64,000 bases of DNA from Bauldia sp. (lineage in GTDB: Bacteria > Pseudomonadota > Alphaproteobacteria > Rhizobiales > Kaistiaceae), in assembly GCA_026126065.1 (NCBI GenBank), contig JAHCJY010000001.1, positions 762,001-826,000 on the forward strand. Reading direction: 5' to 3'. The notes under the pieces were generated by a model. The model had not been told where the DNA came from. It was given only the letters and a program-made list of their open reading frames with translations, and searched no databases. The position numbers and the translations under genes were made by a program. Shown here one piece after another: positions 1 through 8,629 of the stretch (within the stretch, counting starts at the first letter, position 1; every line of letters begins with the position of its first letter).

Positions 1-53
1 GTCTGTCGATGCCCACCTCCGACTGCCTACTGCCCACTGCCGCCTTGTCTGCT

Positions 54-632
54 TCAGATCGTGCGGTTCAATTCGGCTTCGAGTTCGGCTTCGAACTCCT
101 TTGTGCCGGGCTGGTGCGGGTTTATGGCGAGCGAAGCCCGGACGGCGGCCAGGGCGCGGGTGGCGTCGCCGGCGCGGTAGAAGGTCTGCCCCAATCCCGA
201 CAGGGCCGCGAAATGGCGTGGCTCATACTGGAGCAACTGCCGGACATCGGCCACGACGGCTTCGAGGTCGCCCATCTGGAAATGGACGATGGCGCGCTGG
301 TGCCACACCTCGGCAAGCGTTGGCTGCAGCGCGATGAGACCGTCGAGCACGTCGAGGGCGGCTGTGAACTCTCCCGCCTCGGCGGCTGCCGCGGCACGCC
401 GCATCAGGAGCGCCGCGGTCGCGCCGCCGGAGGCAAGCCAAAGGTTCTGGATCCGGTCGCCGATGGCCCGGCCCTCGGCTTCGTCGGTCGTCTCGGCCAG
501 GCGCTCAAACCAGAAGTCGATCTGCTCCGCCGGGGTCCCGGCGGGAGGATTGCCGAACGCACCGGCGACCTGGGCGCCGGCCGGCACTGCGGCAGAGAGG
601 GCGGCGGCGAGGAGGACGACGGCGAGGCGCAT
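54..632 (-). CDS. Secreted/periplasmic TPR-repeat protein
   Basis: A 192-residue protein. Residues 1-21 form a signal peptide (MRLAVVLLAAALSAAVPAGA, cleavage near AGA-QVA). The rest is alpha-helical, with TPR-like helices around residues 75-175 (for example AEVWHQRAIVHFQMGDLEA and HFAALSGLGQTFYRAGDA). TPR proteins of this kind scaffold protein-protein contacts; no enzymatic motif is visible. It is divergent from rpsU, with about 213 bp between the two starts. Specific partners cannot be inferred. The gene is convincing because signal peptide and repeats lie in one continuous frame. Confidence 0.8.
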   Translation of the reverse strand: MRLAVVLLAAALSAAVPAGAQVAGAFGNPPAGTPAEQIDFWFERLAETTDEAEGRAIGDRIQNLWLASGGATAALLMRRAAAAAEAGEFTAALDVLDGLIALQPTLAEVWHQRAIVHFQMGDLEAVVADVRQLLQYEPRHFAALSGLGQTFYRAGDATRALAAVRASLAINPHQPGTKEFEAELEAELNRTI

Positions 633-845
633 CCCACTACACTAGGGCCCGCGACGGCCGCCGCAAGGCACGACGCCGTGCGGCCCCTCGCCAGCACAAG
701 TAGTCCGCGCTGTTGCATCGCTGCGCTTTGACGAGAGGGGCCTCGTCTGCTACAGAGCCACCCCACCGGGGACACCGCATTTCGCGACCGCGGCGCTTTT
801 CGTTTGGCCGCTCGTCCCGTTCCGACCACAGACGATAGGATTAAC

Positions 846-1106
846 GTGCAGGTTCTCGTTCGCGACAACAATGTCGATCAGGCCCTCAAGGCGCTGAAGA
901 AGAAGATGCAGCGCGAGGGCATCTTCCGCGAGATGAAGCTCCGCGGCCACTACGAGAAGCCCTCCGAGAAGCGCGCCCGCGAGAAGGCGGAAGCCGTCCG
1001 CCGCGCTCGGAAGCTGGCGCGCAAGCGTGCCCAGCGCGAGGGATTGATCGCCGCCCCTCCGCCTCGGGCTCCCGGGCCGGGCGGCGCCGGCGCTCGTCGC
1101 GGCTGA
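846..1106 (+). CDS. rpsU: 30S ribosomal protein bS21
   Basis: Small basic protein of the 30S subunit, which sits near the 16S 3' end and helps mRNA base-pair with the anti-Shine-Dalgarno. The body ([19 protein letters not shown], then the Lys/Arg-rich helix) is typical bS21. I place the start at GTG 846 because AGGA at 837-840 lies five bases upstream and the protein then begins like other alphaproteobacterial S21 proteins; a frame-open ATG at 804 would add 14 unrelated residues. The 86-residue length includes a Pro/Gly/Ala-rich tail of about 20 residues that is unusually long but common in high-GC alphaproteobacteria. Confidence 0.93.
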   Translation: MQVLVRDNNVDQALKALKKKMQREGIFREMKLRGHYEKPSEKRAREKAEAVRRARKLARKRAQREGLIAAPPPRAPGPGGAGARRG

Positions 1107-1208
1107 CGCACGCCTCTTTTTCGCCGGCTTGGGCAACTTGGCTGGGCCGGCGGCGTTCCTTAGGTTCGCGGCGCGACTGACCATCTGGCGACGACGAAGA
1201 GGAATGGC

Positions 1209-2096
1209 ATGACCCTGGGGCTGGCAGCGCGGCGTATTCCGACCGCGTCTCTCTTCATCGTTGCGGCGCTCGTGCTGGCCGGTTGCCAGACGGGCGGCAC
1301 GCGGGCGCCGACGCCGACACCCGGCGTCGACCCGGCGGTCGGCTCCCAGGTCAACATCCAGTCGCTGACCGAAGTCGTCACGCGCAACCCGAACGACCCG
1401 AGCGCCTACAATGTCCGCGGCATCGCCTATGGCGATGCTGGCCTCAACCGCGAGGCGATCGCGGACTTCACGCGCGCAATCCAGCTCAACCCGAGCTACT
1501 TCCTGGCCTACGCCAATCGAGCGCTCGTCTATCGCCGCATGGGCCAGCTCGAGGAAGCGCTGGCCGATTACAACCGCGCGCTCCAGGTGAACCCGAACTA
1601 CGTCGCGGCCTTCACCGGCCGGGGTGACCTCTATCGCTCGCAGGGCCGGCTCGACCTCGCGCTGGCCGACTACAACGCGGCCCTTCTGGTCGATCGCGCC
1701 GATGCCCGAAGCTATTACAGCCGCGGCCTCGTCTATCAGGCGCAGGGCGCGCTCGACCAGGCGATCGCCGATTTCAGCCTCGCGATCTCGTTCGACCCGC
1801 GCCAGGCGGCGCCGTACGCCGCCCGTGGCCAGGTCTACCTGTCGCGCAGCAATTACGACGCTGCCTATGACGACCTCTACCAGGCGGCCTCGCGCGACGG
1901 CAGCTCGGCGGACATCTGGACCAATCTCGGCCTCGCGCTCGAGGGCAAGGGCGACCTCGTGAACGCCTACACGGCGTTCAACAACGCGCTTCAGATCAGC
2001 CCGAGCAACCAGACGGCGCTTGCGGGGGCGCAGCGAACCCTGGCGGCGGCGCAGGCCGCGTCGACGCAGGTCGTTGCCGGCGCAGTCGCGCCCTAG
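1209..2096 (+). CDS. TPR-repeat lipoprotein (NlpI-like)
   Basis: A 295-residue lipoprotein. The hydrophobic N-terminus ends in a lipobox LAGC (Cys25 or so), so the mature protein is probably lipidated and membrane anchored in the periplasm. Residues ~60-280 hold about six TPR units with the canonical small/large residue pattern (YNVRGIAYGDAGLNREAIAD, AYANRALVYRRMGQLEEALAD, and similar). NlpI-type lipoproteins act as adaptors for peptidoglycan hydrolases and proteases; that role is inferred from the family. It converges on the LysR gene, whose stop lies seven bases beyond this gene's stop. Confidence 0.85.
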   Translation: MTLGLAARRIPTASLFIVAALVLAGCQTGGTRAPTPTPGVDPAVGSQVNIQSLTEVVTRNPNDPSAYNVRGIAYGDAGLNREAIADFTRAIQLNPSYFLAYANRALVYRRMGQLEEALADYNRALQVNPNYVAAFTGRGDLYRSQGRLDLALADYNAALLVDRADARSYYSRGLVYQAQGALDQAIADFSLAISFDPRQAAPYAARGQVYLSRSNYDAAYDDLYQAASRDGSSADIWTNLGLALEGKGDLVNAYTAFNNALQISPSNQTALAGAQRTLAAAQAASTQVVAGAVAP

Positions 2097-2102
2097 CACG
2101 GC

Positions 2103-3017
2103 TCACCCGGTCGACAGCGGCGTCGCGACCTCGACCACAAAGTCGAGGAAGGCGCGCAGGCGGGCCGACATCAACTGCTGCGAGCGGTGGTAGACGTAGA
2201 GCGGGAAGCGCTCGTCGTTCCAGTCCGGCAGAAGCTGGACGAGACGGCCGTCGCGGATCATGGCATCCGCATAGACGCCGAGCGGCTGGGCAATTCCGTG
2301 GCCGCTCAGGAGCGCCCCGATCAGCGAGCCGGTGTCGTTGACCATCAGGCGGCCGCGGGGCTGGACCTCGACGATTTCGTCACCACGCTGCAAGGCCCAG
2401 CCATAGCCGCGTCCGGTCGCCGGGTTGCGCACCAGGATGCACTGGTGTGACGCAAGTTCCGCGGGATGCTTCGGCATTCCGTATGCCGCCACATAGGCGG
2501 GAGCGGCGCAGGTCGGAACGGTGGTGCGGAGGAGAAGGCGGGCCGTGACCGCGGACAGTTCAGGCGGGCCGAACCGGATGGCGGCGTCGAACCCCTCCGC
2601 GACGAGGTCGGGCATCCGGTCGCGCACGATCAGTTCGATCTTCATCTCCGGAAAGCGATCGAGGAAGCCGCCGATTGCCGGCGCCAGCACGTAGTTGCCG
2701 AAGGCCGGCTCGATGGCGATCCTGAGGCGGCCGCGAATCATCGCCATCGACCCCGCGGCCACGAGGGCCGCCTCCTCGATGCCGGAGAGATGCGGCTGGA
2801 CCGAATGGAAGAACTCGCGACCCTCGATCGTCAGGACAATCGCCCGCGCCGAGCGCTGAAAGATCCGGATGCCGATCCGCTGCTCGAGCCGCGCGACGGC
2901 CCGGCTGACGCCCGACTGCGTCAGGCCGAGCGCCTCGCCGGCGCCGACGAAGCTTCCCGCCTCGACCACTGCGGCGAGCACGCCGATCCCGTTGAGGAGC
3001 CGCGAGTCGAACGTCAT
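2103..3017 (-). CDS. LysR-family transcriptional regulator
   Basis: 304 residues with the standard LysR layout. The N-terminal winged helix-turn-helix spans ~10-67 (GSFVGAGEALGLTQSGVSRA, then RLEQRIGIRIFQRS), followed by a periplasmic-binding-fold effector domain at ~95-295. It is divergently transcribed from a small membrane-protein gene, with 120 bp between starts, the usual arrangement for a LysR regulator and its target. That intergenic stretch holds a dyad-symmetric T-N11-A site (separate entry). The inducer is unknown. It likely controls itself and the divergent gene. Confidence 0.92.
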   Translation of the reverse strand: MTFDSRLLNGIGVLAAVVEAGSFVGAGEALGLTQSGVSRAVARLEQRIGIRIFQRSARAIVLTIEGREFFHSVQPHLSGIEEAALVAAGSMAMIRGRLRIAIEPAFGNYVLAPAIGGFLDRFPEMKIELIVRDRMPDLVAEGFDAAIRFGPPELSAVTARLLLRTTVPTCAAPAYVAAYGMPKHPAELASHQCILVRNPATGRGYGWALQRGDEIVEVQPRGRLMVNDTGSLIGALLSGHGIAQPLGVYADAMIRDGRLVQLLPDWNDERFPLYVYHRSQQLMSARLRAFLDFVVEVATPLSTG

Positions 3018-3023
3018 TGAGGC

Positions 3024-3051
3024 TGACTTTCAGTCATGCTGTGAGTTCACA
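3024..3051. promoter_or_regulatory. Tandem palindromes, candidate LysR operator
   Basis: TGACTttcAGTCA at 3024-3036 is a perfect 5-bp dyad that also matches the LysR T-N11-A rule exactly. It is followed directly by a second dyad, TGTGAgtTCACA, at 3040-3051. Both lie just upstream of the LysR start (3017) and about 90 bp before the divergent gene at 3138. Autoregulatory binding by the adjacent LysR protein is the natural inference; the second dyad could be a half of the same operator. Confidence 0.5.
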
Positions 3052-3137
3052 CTATGCGGTTTGTGCGGGTCATGTAAGGCCCTACACCGCGGCATCGGCG
3101 GCCAAGCAACCTGGCCGTCCACTCAAGGAATTCAATC

Positions 3138-3455
3138 ATGTCCATTGCAGTCCGTTCGGAGAACGTCACCGCCGCGAGGCCCGTCGACCCGTCTGCCGCC
3201 GCAGCCGTCGGCACGGGCGCCCGCAAGCCGAATCCGTCCAAGGTCCGGCTTGCAGCGCTGATGCTGGTGGCGGTCTACCCGCTCATCACAACGCTCCTCT
3301 ACGTCATCCTGCCGCTGACCGAGGGCTGGCCGACCTGGGCGAGGACGCTGATCCTTGCGCCCTTGATGGTGGTCTCGATCGTCTTCTTCATTGCGCCCAG
3401 GGTCCAGCGCCACTTCGGCTGGTTCATCGCGCGGATGCCGCGCCCGCGCCCGTAG
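3138..3455 (+). CDS. Two-helix membrane protein, probable LysR target
   Basis: A 105-residue protein with a polar N-terminus and two transmembrane helices at about 40-60 (LAALMLVAVYPLITTLLYVI) and 73-92 (TLILAPLMVVSIVFFIAP). The helix pair and the WPTWARTL connection resemble the membrane tail found at the C-terminus of some antibiotic-biosynthesis-monooxygenase (ABM) domain proteins, here without the ABM domain. It sits opposite a LysR regulator, so conditional expression is likely. Function unknown. The alternative that it is a remnant of an ABM fusion cannot be excluded. Confidence 0.75.
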   Translation: MSIAVRSENVTAARPVDPSAAAAVGTGARKPNPSKVRLAALMLVAVYPLITTLLYVILPLTEGWPTWARTLILAPLMVVSIVFFIAPRVQRHFGWFIARMPRPRP

Positions 3456-3535
3456 GAGCCTCCGGGACGCCGCCCGCTTCGGGCTGGCCGTCAGCGCGTG
3501 GCAAGGGTAAGCCTCCTTCGCAGGAGCGGCTTCCC

Positions 3536-5344
3536 TTGCCCCAACCGATCACACATCAGCGCCTTGCGGCGATCCTGTTCGCCGACATCGCCGGCTACAC
3601 AACGCTCATGGAGGCCGACGAGGCCGGTACCTACGCGGCGTGGCGTAGCGCGCGCACCGAGGCGGTGCTGCCCGTCGTCGAGCAGTTCCACGGCCGCGTG
3701 GTGAAGTTCACCGGCGACGGATTCCTGGCCGATTTCCCGGCCGCGGAAGCAGCCGTCTCCGCGGCGCTGCGGCTTCAGGAGGCGTTCGCCGGGCGGGCGC
3801 CGCTCCGGCTGCGGATCGGCATCCACCTCGGCGACGTCTATTCGGAGGGCGGCGACGTCTATGGCGACGGCGTCAATATCGCGGCGCGCCTTGAAGGCGT
3901 TGCGGAGCCGGGCGGCGTGTGCATCTCCGGCACCGTGCATGACCTCGTTCGCAAGCGCGTCGCCGCCGACTTCGTCGATGGCGGCCGGGTGAGCCTGAAG
4001 CACGTGGCCGAGCCGCTCCAGGTCTGGCACGTCTGGCCGCGGACGGGCGCAAACCCCGCGCCACACGCGGAGGCGGGGCGCGCGACGGGGGCTGGCCCGA
4101 TCGCTGCCGAGCCGGACGGCATCTCGGCGGAGGCGCGGCGTCTCCTCGCGATGATGGAGGAGGCTTTCCGGCGGCCGCGGATCGCCGTCCTGCCGTTCCA
4201 GAACATGTCGCAGGACGGCGCACAGGACTATTTCGCCGACGGCCTGGCGGAAGACCTGATCACAGAATTGTCCCGGACGGGCGTCCTGTTCGTCGCCGCG
4301 TGGAACGCGACCTCCGCGTTCAAGGGCCAGGCCGTCGACGTCACGCGGGTGGCGACGGAACTGGGCGTCGGCTTCGTGCTCGAAGGCAGCGTGCGGCGTT
4401 CCGGCAGCCGGGTCCGCGTCACGGCCCAACTGATCGACGCCGCGTCCGGCGGGCACATCTGGGCGGAGCGCTTCGACCGCGAACTCGTCGACGTCTTCGA
4501 GGTCCAGGACGAGATCACGCGCAGCATCGTGAACGCCCTGTCGCTGACGCTGTCACCCCACGCCGACCGCAATGTCGGCCGGCGCAGCACCCATAGCGTC
4601 GAGGCGTACGATCTCTTCCTCCGCGCCCGCGAGCTCCTGTTCGAGAGCGACCGGCCGTCGAACGAGAAGGCGAGGCCGCTGCTGGAGCAGGCGATCGCGA
4701 TCGATCCGGCGTTCGCGAGCGCCTATGCCGGCCTGGCGGAAATCCACATGATCTACTGGCTCAACCAGTGGAGCGACGATCCCGACCGCGAATGCGAACA
4801 GGCTCTGGCCTATGCGGAGGCGGCGGTGCGGCTGAACCCGCGCGATCCGTACGCCCACTGGAGCCTTGCCGGCATCCTCATCTGGCGGCGTGACTTCGAG
4901 CGGTCGCTCGCGCTCTCCTACAAGGCGCTCGAGCTCGATCCGGCGATTCTGCTCGGCTACAACACGGCCGGTTCAGCGATGCTCGGCCTCGGCCGGGCCG
5001 AGGACGCCCTTGCCATCTTCGACTCGATGAGCAGGGTCGGCTGGAAGGCGCCCTCCGTCCATCTCCACTTCATCGCCCGCGCCCTGTTCCTGCTGGGCCG
5101 CTACGACGAGGTGGCGACGGTGCTCCGCCAGCGGATCGCGATGTCACCCGAGACCGACGTCTCCCGCGCCCTCCTGGCGGCGACCTTCGGGCACCTCGGG
5201 CGCACGCAGGAGGCGAGGGCGGTCTGGGAGGAGCTGTTCCGGACGAACCCGGCCTACTCGCTCGAATTCCGGCGGCAGATCCTGTCGGACGCCGAGTTCT
5301 CGCGGATGCTGGAGGGGCTGCGGAAGGCAGCGATCAAAACATAG
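3536..5344 (+). CDS. Class III adenylate/guanylate cyclase with TolB-like and TPR domains
   Basis: About 602 residues. The class III cyclase domain is N-terminal (~8-180), with metal-binding aspartates Asp17 (FADIAGYT) and Asp61 (FTGDGFLADF). A TolB/FlgO-like domain follows (~210-340, RIAVLPFQNMS, DYFADGLAEDLITELS), then TPR-like repeats to the end. This architecture is common in Hyphomicrobiales and probably links cAMP synthesis to protein partners. I chose TTG 3536, which has AGGAG at 3522-3526; the frame is open further upstream to 3017, but that extension overlaps the preceding gene and has no homologous character. The cytosolic location follows from the lack of a signal peptide or membrane helix. 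Confidence 0.87.
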   Translation: MPQPITHQRLAAILFADIAGYTTLMEADEAGTYAAWRSARTEAVLPVVEQFHGRVVKFTGDGFLADFPAAEAAVSAALRLQEAFAGRAPLRLRIGIHLGDVYSEGGDVYGDGVNIAARLEGVAEPGGVCISGTVHDLVRKRVAADFVDGGRVSLKHVAEPLQVWHVWPRTGANPAPHAEAGRATGAGPIAAEPDGISAEARRLLAMMEEAFRRPRIAVLPFQNMSQDGAQDYFADGLAEDLITELSRTGVLFVAAWNATSAFKGQAVDVTRVATELGVGFVLEGSVRRSGSRVRVTAQLIDAASGGHIWAERFDRELVDVFEVQDEITRSIVNALSLTLSPHADRNVGRRSTHSVEAYDLFLRARELLFESDRPSNEKARPLLEQAIAIDPAFASAYAGLAEIHMIYWLNQWSDDPDRECEQALAYAEAAVRLNPRDPYAHWSLAGILIWRRDFERSLALSYKALELDPAILLGYNTAGSAMLGLGRAEDALAIFDSMSRVGWKAPSVHLHFIARALFLLGRYDEVATVLRQRIAMSPETDVSRALLAATFGHLGRTQEARAVWEELFRTNPAYSLEFRRQILSDAEFSRMLEGLRKAAIKT

Positions 5345-5426
5345 CCGCGCGAGACAGGGCACTTGCTTAAGGGGGGAGGCGCTCTTCCGGTTGTGCCTAA
5401 GGACATCATTGTCGGTGGAGCGAGCC

Positions 5427-6068
5427 CTAGGCGCAAACCTGTCCAGCAAGCCCAACCATCTCATCGATGATCTTGTTGAACCATCGCTCCGGCGGCGACG
5501 TCCTAGTCCAGTCGCGAAGAAATCGACCTGGCCTCGCTCCGCGATAGCGCCGTCCGGCAAGGGCCATTGTCGCAGCATCGAACTGTTGTTCGGCATGACT
5601 CTGAGCATGAGCGATGCGGTGCCGAAGAGCAGCGAAGTGCTCAAGTCGAGAATGGCTTGACTTGAGGACTTGTTCAAAATTGCTGTTCACGAAGTACCCG
5701 TTCGAGCGTCGCGTAACAGTATCAACGTTGTGCCAAAGAACATAATCCTTGGTGCCCAAAATAACAACCTCAGCCGCCGCAATTGACTTCATGTAAGTGC
5801 GACCAGGCCGGAGAGGTGCCTGACCGCTGAGCCCTGCATATCCACACATCAGTCTTACAAAGGTCTGCTCAAGAAGGACTTCCCACGCGATGAAGACTCT
5901 TAGGAAGGCATACTCATAGATCGATTCAAGGCTCGGCGGACCAATGCGAGCCTGCCTGTTGGAACGGCCCACAATCGTACTTGCGGTCTCGAGGCGTCCA
6001 ATCAGGCTTGAAGCCGAAGCCGCTTGCCTTGCAAACGCACTGGCAAGTTGCGGGATTGGACGAGGCAT
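5427..6068 (-). CDS. HEPN-domain protein, probable RNase effector
   Basis: A 213-residue helical protein. Residues 149-154 read R-H-R-I-A-H inside the context LEHFAALRHRIAHAQ, which fits the Rx4-6H active-site motif of HEPN ribonucleases. It resembles the MAE_28990/RiboL-PSP type HEPN proteins. The gene starts directly after the stop of the DUF262 gene (TAG then ATG with no spacer), so the two are translationally coupled. Base composition is clearly lower in GC than the flanks. HEPN proteins are frequent toxins or effectors in toxin-antitoxin and anti-phage systems. The missing Asn after the catalytic Arg (His here) is a small departure. RNase activity is inferred, not shown. Confidence 0.8.
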   Translation of the reverse strand: MPRPIPQLASAFARQAASASSLIGRLETASTIVGRSNRQARIGPPSLESIYEYAFLRVFIAWEVLLEQTFVRLMCGYAGLSGQAPLRPGRTYMKSIAAAEVVILGTKDYVLWHNVDTVTRRSNGYFVNSNFEQVLKSSHSRLEHFAALRHRIAHAQSHAEQQFDAATMALAGRRYRGARPGRFLRDWTRTSPPERWFNKIIDEMVGLAGQVCA

Positions 6069-7127
6069 CTATCCGTAGGCAGTGTCGTAGATGGTCTCTA
6101 AACGAAGCGTTCGAGGATGGATATTGTCAGTCTGCCTCAAGCATGCATTGACAAATCGCTCGTACGCGGGAGAAGCAACCCCTTCCTGCTTAGCTGAGTG
6201 TACAACCTCCGAAAGGAGATCTGTTGCATCGCGAAGGCTTTCCGCGTCCGCCGATGATAACCGACCGCTTGCCGGTGTCGGCCGATCTGTTCCGGGGACC
6301 CCATATATTCGGTGGTATACTGCGCCGTACAGCGAATAGAATAGTGGCACGCGTCTGAACTCGCTAACCGGCAGGCTGTCATCTAGCGCTTCAGCGATCG
6401 AATCGATCGTCCTTCTGAAACGATCGGCCAGCTTCAGCGAATCAGGAAATGCGTCATCGTTGCGTTCATAGAATGAATCAATCGACTTCTTCTTGTCCTG
6501 CAAACCAGCCATCGCAAGAATAACAAGTTCGCTTGTTAGTTCAACCTCCTGCATTCTCGCGATAGACTGTTCACCGAAAAGTTTAGAATTGCGCCAGAAT
6601 TCCAGATGCTCGACTGAAAGTGAATAGACGGTCTGTTTGAATTGACCAAAGTAGCGTCCATTGCGTAACTCCTGAAGATTAAGCTTCACAGAATATGTAT
6701 TTAAACGAGCAAAAACGCGGAGAATGTCGGCGTCGTCTACGCCGTAGAAAACTTCACAGATGAAAGAATACTGAGATATCTTATTTTGTTGTATTTCTGA
6801 GAGCTCGGAATAGGTCTTGCCTACGCAGTTTGACTCAATATTCTTGGCAAGAGCATACTTGTCATCCATGAACTCGAGAACAGCGCTGACGCGTTGCTGA
6901 CCATCGATGACCTCTCTAATCATGCCCTTCTTCTTCGGATCTTGCGTAACTCGAAGGTAGATAGGAGGGACAGGGAGTTCCAAGAGGAGCGTGTCAATTA
7001 GGTATGATCGGGCCGCGCGTGTCCACACTCCTCGCCGCTGGAACTTAGGGGAGATGACTAGACCGCCGGCCTCACGCCACTGAAGGAAGTCCAGAGCGGT
7101 GTAGGTGCTTCGTTCTGGTTTTCTCAC
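6069..7127 (-). CDS. DUF262 domain protein (GmrSD N-terminal-like)
   Basis: A 352-residue protein starting at GTG 7127. The DUF262/ParB-like nucleotide-binding core shows the Q-R-R-x-V-W motif at ~30-35 and DGQQR at 75-79, followed by a helical C-terminus. DUF262 proteins use NTP hydrolysis in type IV restriction (GmrSD, BrxU) and other defence systems. This one lacks the C-terminal DUF1524 HNH nuclease of GmrSD; the abutting HEPN gene probably supplies the effector. The region is AT-rich compared with its neighbours (many AAA, TAT, ATA codons) and lies between unrelated housekeeping genes, indicating transfer. No strong Shine-Dalgarno is seen before the GTG, so the start is uncertain by a few codons. 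Confidence 0.85.
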   Translation of the reverse strand: MRKPERSTYTALDFLQWREAGGLVISPKFQRRGVWTRAARSYLIDTLLLELPVPPIYLRVTQDPKKKGMIREVIDGQQRVSAVLEFMDDKYALAKNIESNCVGKTYSELSEIQQNKISQYSFICEVFYGVDDADILRVFARLNTYSVKLNLQELRNGRYFGQFKQTVYSLSVEHLEFWRNSKLFGEQSIARMQEVELTSELVILAMAGLQDKKKSIDSFYERNDDAFPDSLKLADRFRRTIDSIAEALDDSLPVSEFRRVPLFYSLYGAVYHRIYGVPGTDRPTPASGRLSSADAESLRDATDLLSEVVHSAKQEGVASPAYERFVNACLRQTDNIHPRTLRLETIYDTAYG

Positions 7128-7237
7128 TACCGCACACCCGTTTGCGCAAGATGATGTCGTGGCAGAGCTGGCTCACAATAGCAATTCAGCGGCCCATCAC
7201 ATCGGGCGCGTCGGCGCCAGACCCTTACTGAGCCCGG

Positions 7238-8629
7238 CTAGAACGCCCGGACGATGCCCTCGACCATCTTCTTGGCGTCGCCGAAGAGCATCAGCGTGTT
7301 GTCGCGATAAAACAGGGTGTTGTCGATGCCGGCGTAGCCGGAGGACATGCCGCGCTTGATGAACATAACCGTGCCGGCCTTCCAGACCTCGAGCACCGGC
7401 ATGCCGTAGATCGGCGAGGTCTTGTCTTCCTTGGCGGCCGGGTTGGTCACGTCGTTGGCGCCGATGACGAAGGCGATGTCGGCCTGCGAGAACTCCGAGT
7501 TGATGTCCTCGAGTTCGAACACCTCGTCATAGGGCACGTTCGCCTCGGCCAGCAGCACGTTCATGTGGCCGGGCATGCGGCCCGCGACCGGGTGGATGGC
7601 GTACTTCACCTCGACGCCGTGTTCCTTGAGGAGGTCGCCCATCTCACGCAGCGCGTGCTGCGCCTGGGCGACGGCCATGCCGTAGCCGGGGACGATGATC
7701 ACTTTCCCGGCGTTCTTGAGCATGAAGGCGGCGTCTTCCGCCGAGCCCTGCTTGACCGGCTTCTGCTCGCCACCGCCCGAGGCCGCAGCGGCTTCGCCGC
7801 CGAAGCCGCCGAGGATGACGGAGATGAAGCTCCGGTTCATCGCCTTGCACATGATGTAGCTGAGGATCGCGCCGGACGAGCCGACGAGCGCGCCGGTGAT
7901 GATGAGCGCCGTGTTGCCGAGCGTGAAGCCGATGCCGGCCGCCGCCCAGCCCGAATAGGAGTTCAGCATCGACACGACGACGGGCATGTCCGCGCCGCCG
8001 ATCGGGATGATGAGGAGGAGGCCGAGGACGAGCGCGACGATCGTGATCAGCCAGAACAGGACCGTGTTGCCGGTGATGGTGAAGGCGATCACGAGCGCGA
8101 CGAGGCCCACGCCGAGGGCCATGTTGATGAGGTGGCGCTGCGGCAGGAGGATCGGCTTGCCCGACATCCGGCCGTCGAGCTTGAGGAAGGCGATCACCGA
8201 GCCGGTGAAGGTCAGCGCGCCGATGGCGACGCCGAGCGACATCTCGATGAGGCTGGCGGTATGGATGTGGCCCGGTTCGCCGATACCGAAGGCGGTGGGC
8301 GCGTAAAGCGCCGCGGCCGCCACGAGCACCGCGGCCAGGCCGACGAGGCTGTGGAAGGCGGCCACGAGCTGCGGCATCGCCGTCATGGCGATGCGCCGCG
8401 CAACCACCGCGCCGATGGCGCCGCCGACCGCGATGAGGGCCACGATGATGACGAACGTGCCGAAATCCGGAGTGGCGTTGATCAGCGTGGTGACGACGGC
8501 GATGGCCATGCCGGCCATGCCGAGATAGTTGCCGCGCCGCGACGATTCCGGATGCGACAGGCCGCGCAGCGCCAGAATGAAGAGGACGCCCGCGACGAGG
8601 TAGAGGAAGGCGGTGAGGTTCGGTGACAT
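7238..8629 (-). CDS. pntB: NAD(P) transhydrogenase subunit beta
   Basis: 463 residues. The N-terminal half (~1-260) contains about eight to nine transmembrane helices (domain II). The soluble C-terminal domain III (~285-463) binds NADP(H), with the VIIVPGYGMAVAQAQHAL and IGANDVTNPAAKED motifs. With PntAA and PntAB it couples proton entry to hydride transfer from NADH to NADP+, supplying NADPH for biosynthesis and redox defence. The start overlaps the stop of pntAB by one base (TGATG). It is the last gene of the operon pntAA-pntAB-pntB. Confidence 0.96.
   Translation of the reverse strand: MSPNLTAFLYLVAGVLFILALRGLSHPESSRRGNYLGMAGMAIAVVTTLINATPDFGTFVIIVALIAVGGAIGAVVARRIAMTAMPQLVAAFHSLVGLAAVLVAAAALYAPTAFGIGEPGHIHTASLIEMSLGVAIGALTFTGSVIAFLKLDGRMSGKPILLPQRHLINMALGVGLVALVIAFTITGNTVLFWLITIVALVLGLLLIIPIGGADMPVVVSMLNSYSGWAAAGIGFTLGNTALIITGALVGSSGAILSYIMCKAMNRSFISVILGGFGGEAAAASGGGEQKPVKQGSAEDAAFMLKNAGKVIIVPGYGMAVAQAQHALREMGDLLKEHGVEVKYAIHPVAGRMPGHMNVLLAEANVPYDEVFELEDINSEFSQADIAFVIGANDVTNPAAKEDKTSPIYGMPVLEVWKAGTVMFIKRGMSSGYAGIDNTLFYRDNTLMLFGDAKKMVEGIVRAF

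Noticed and set aside
3017..3535. Upstream extension of the cyclase gene
   Set aside because: The frame stays open to 3017 but overlaps the membrane-protein gene in another frame, has no family similarity and no ribosome-binding site; TTG 3536 has AGGAG.
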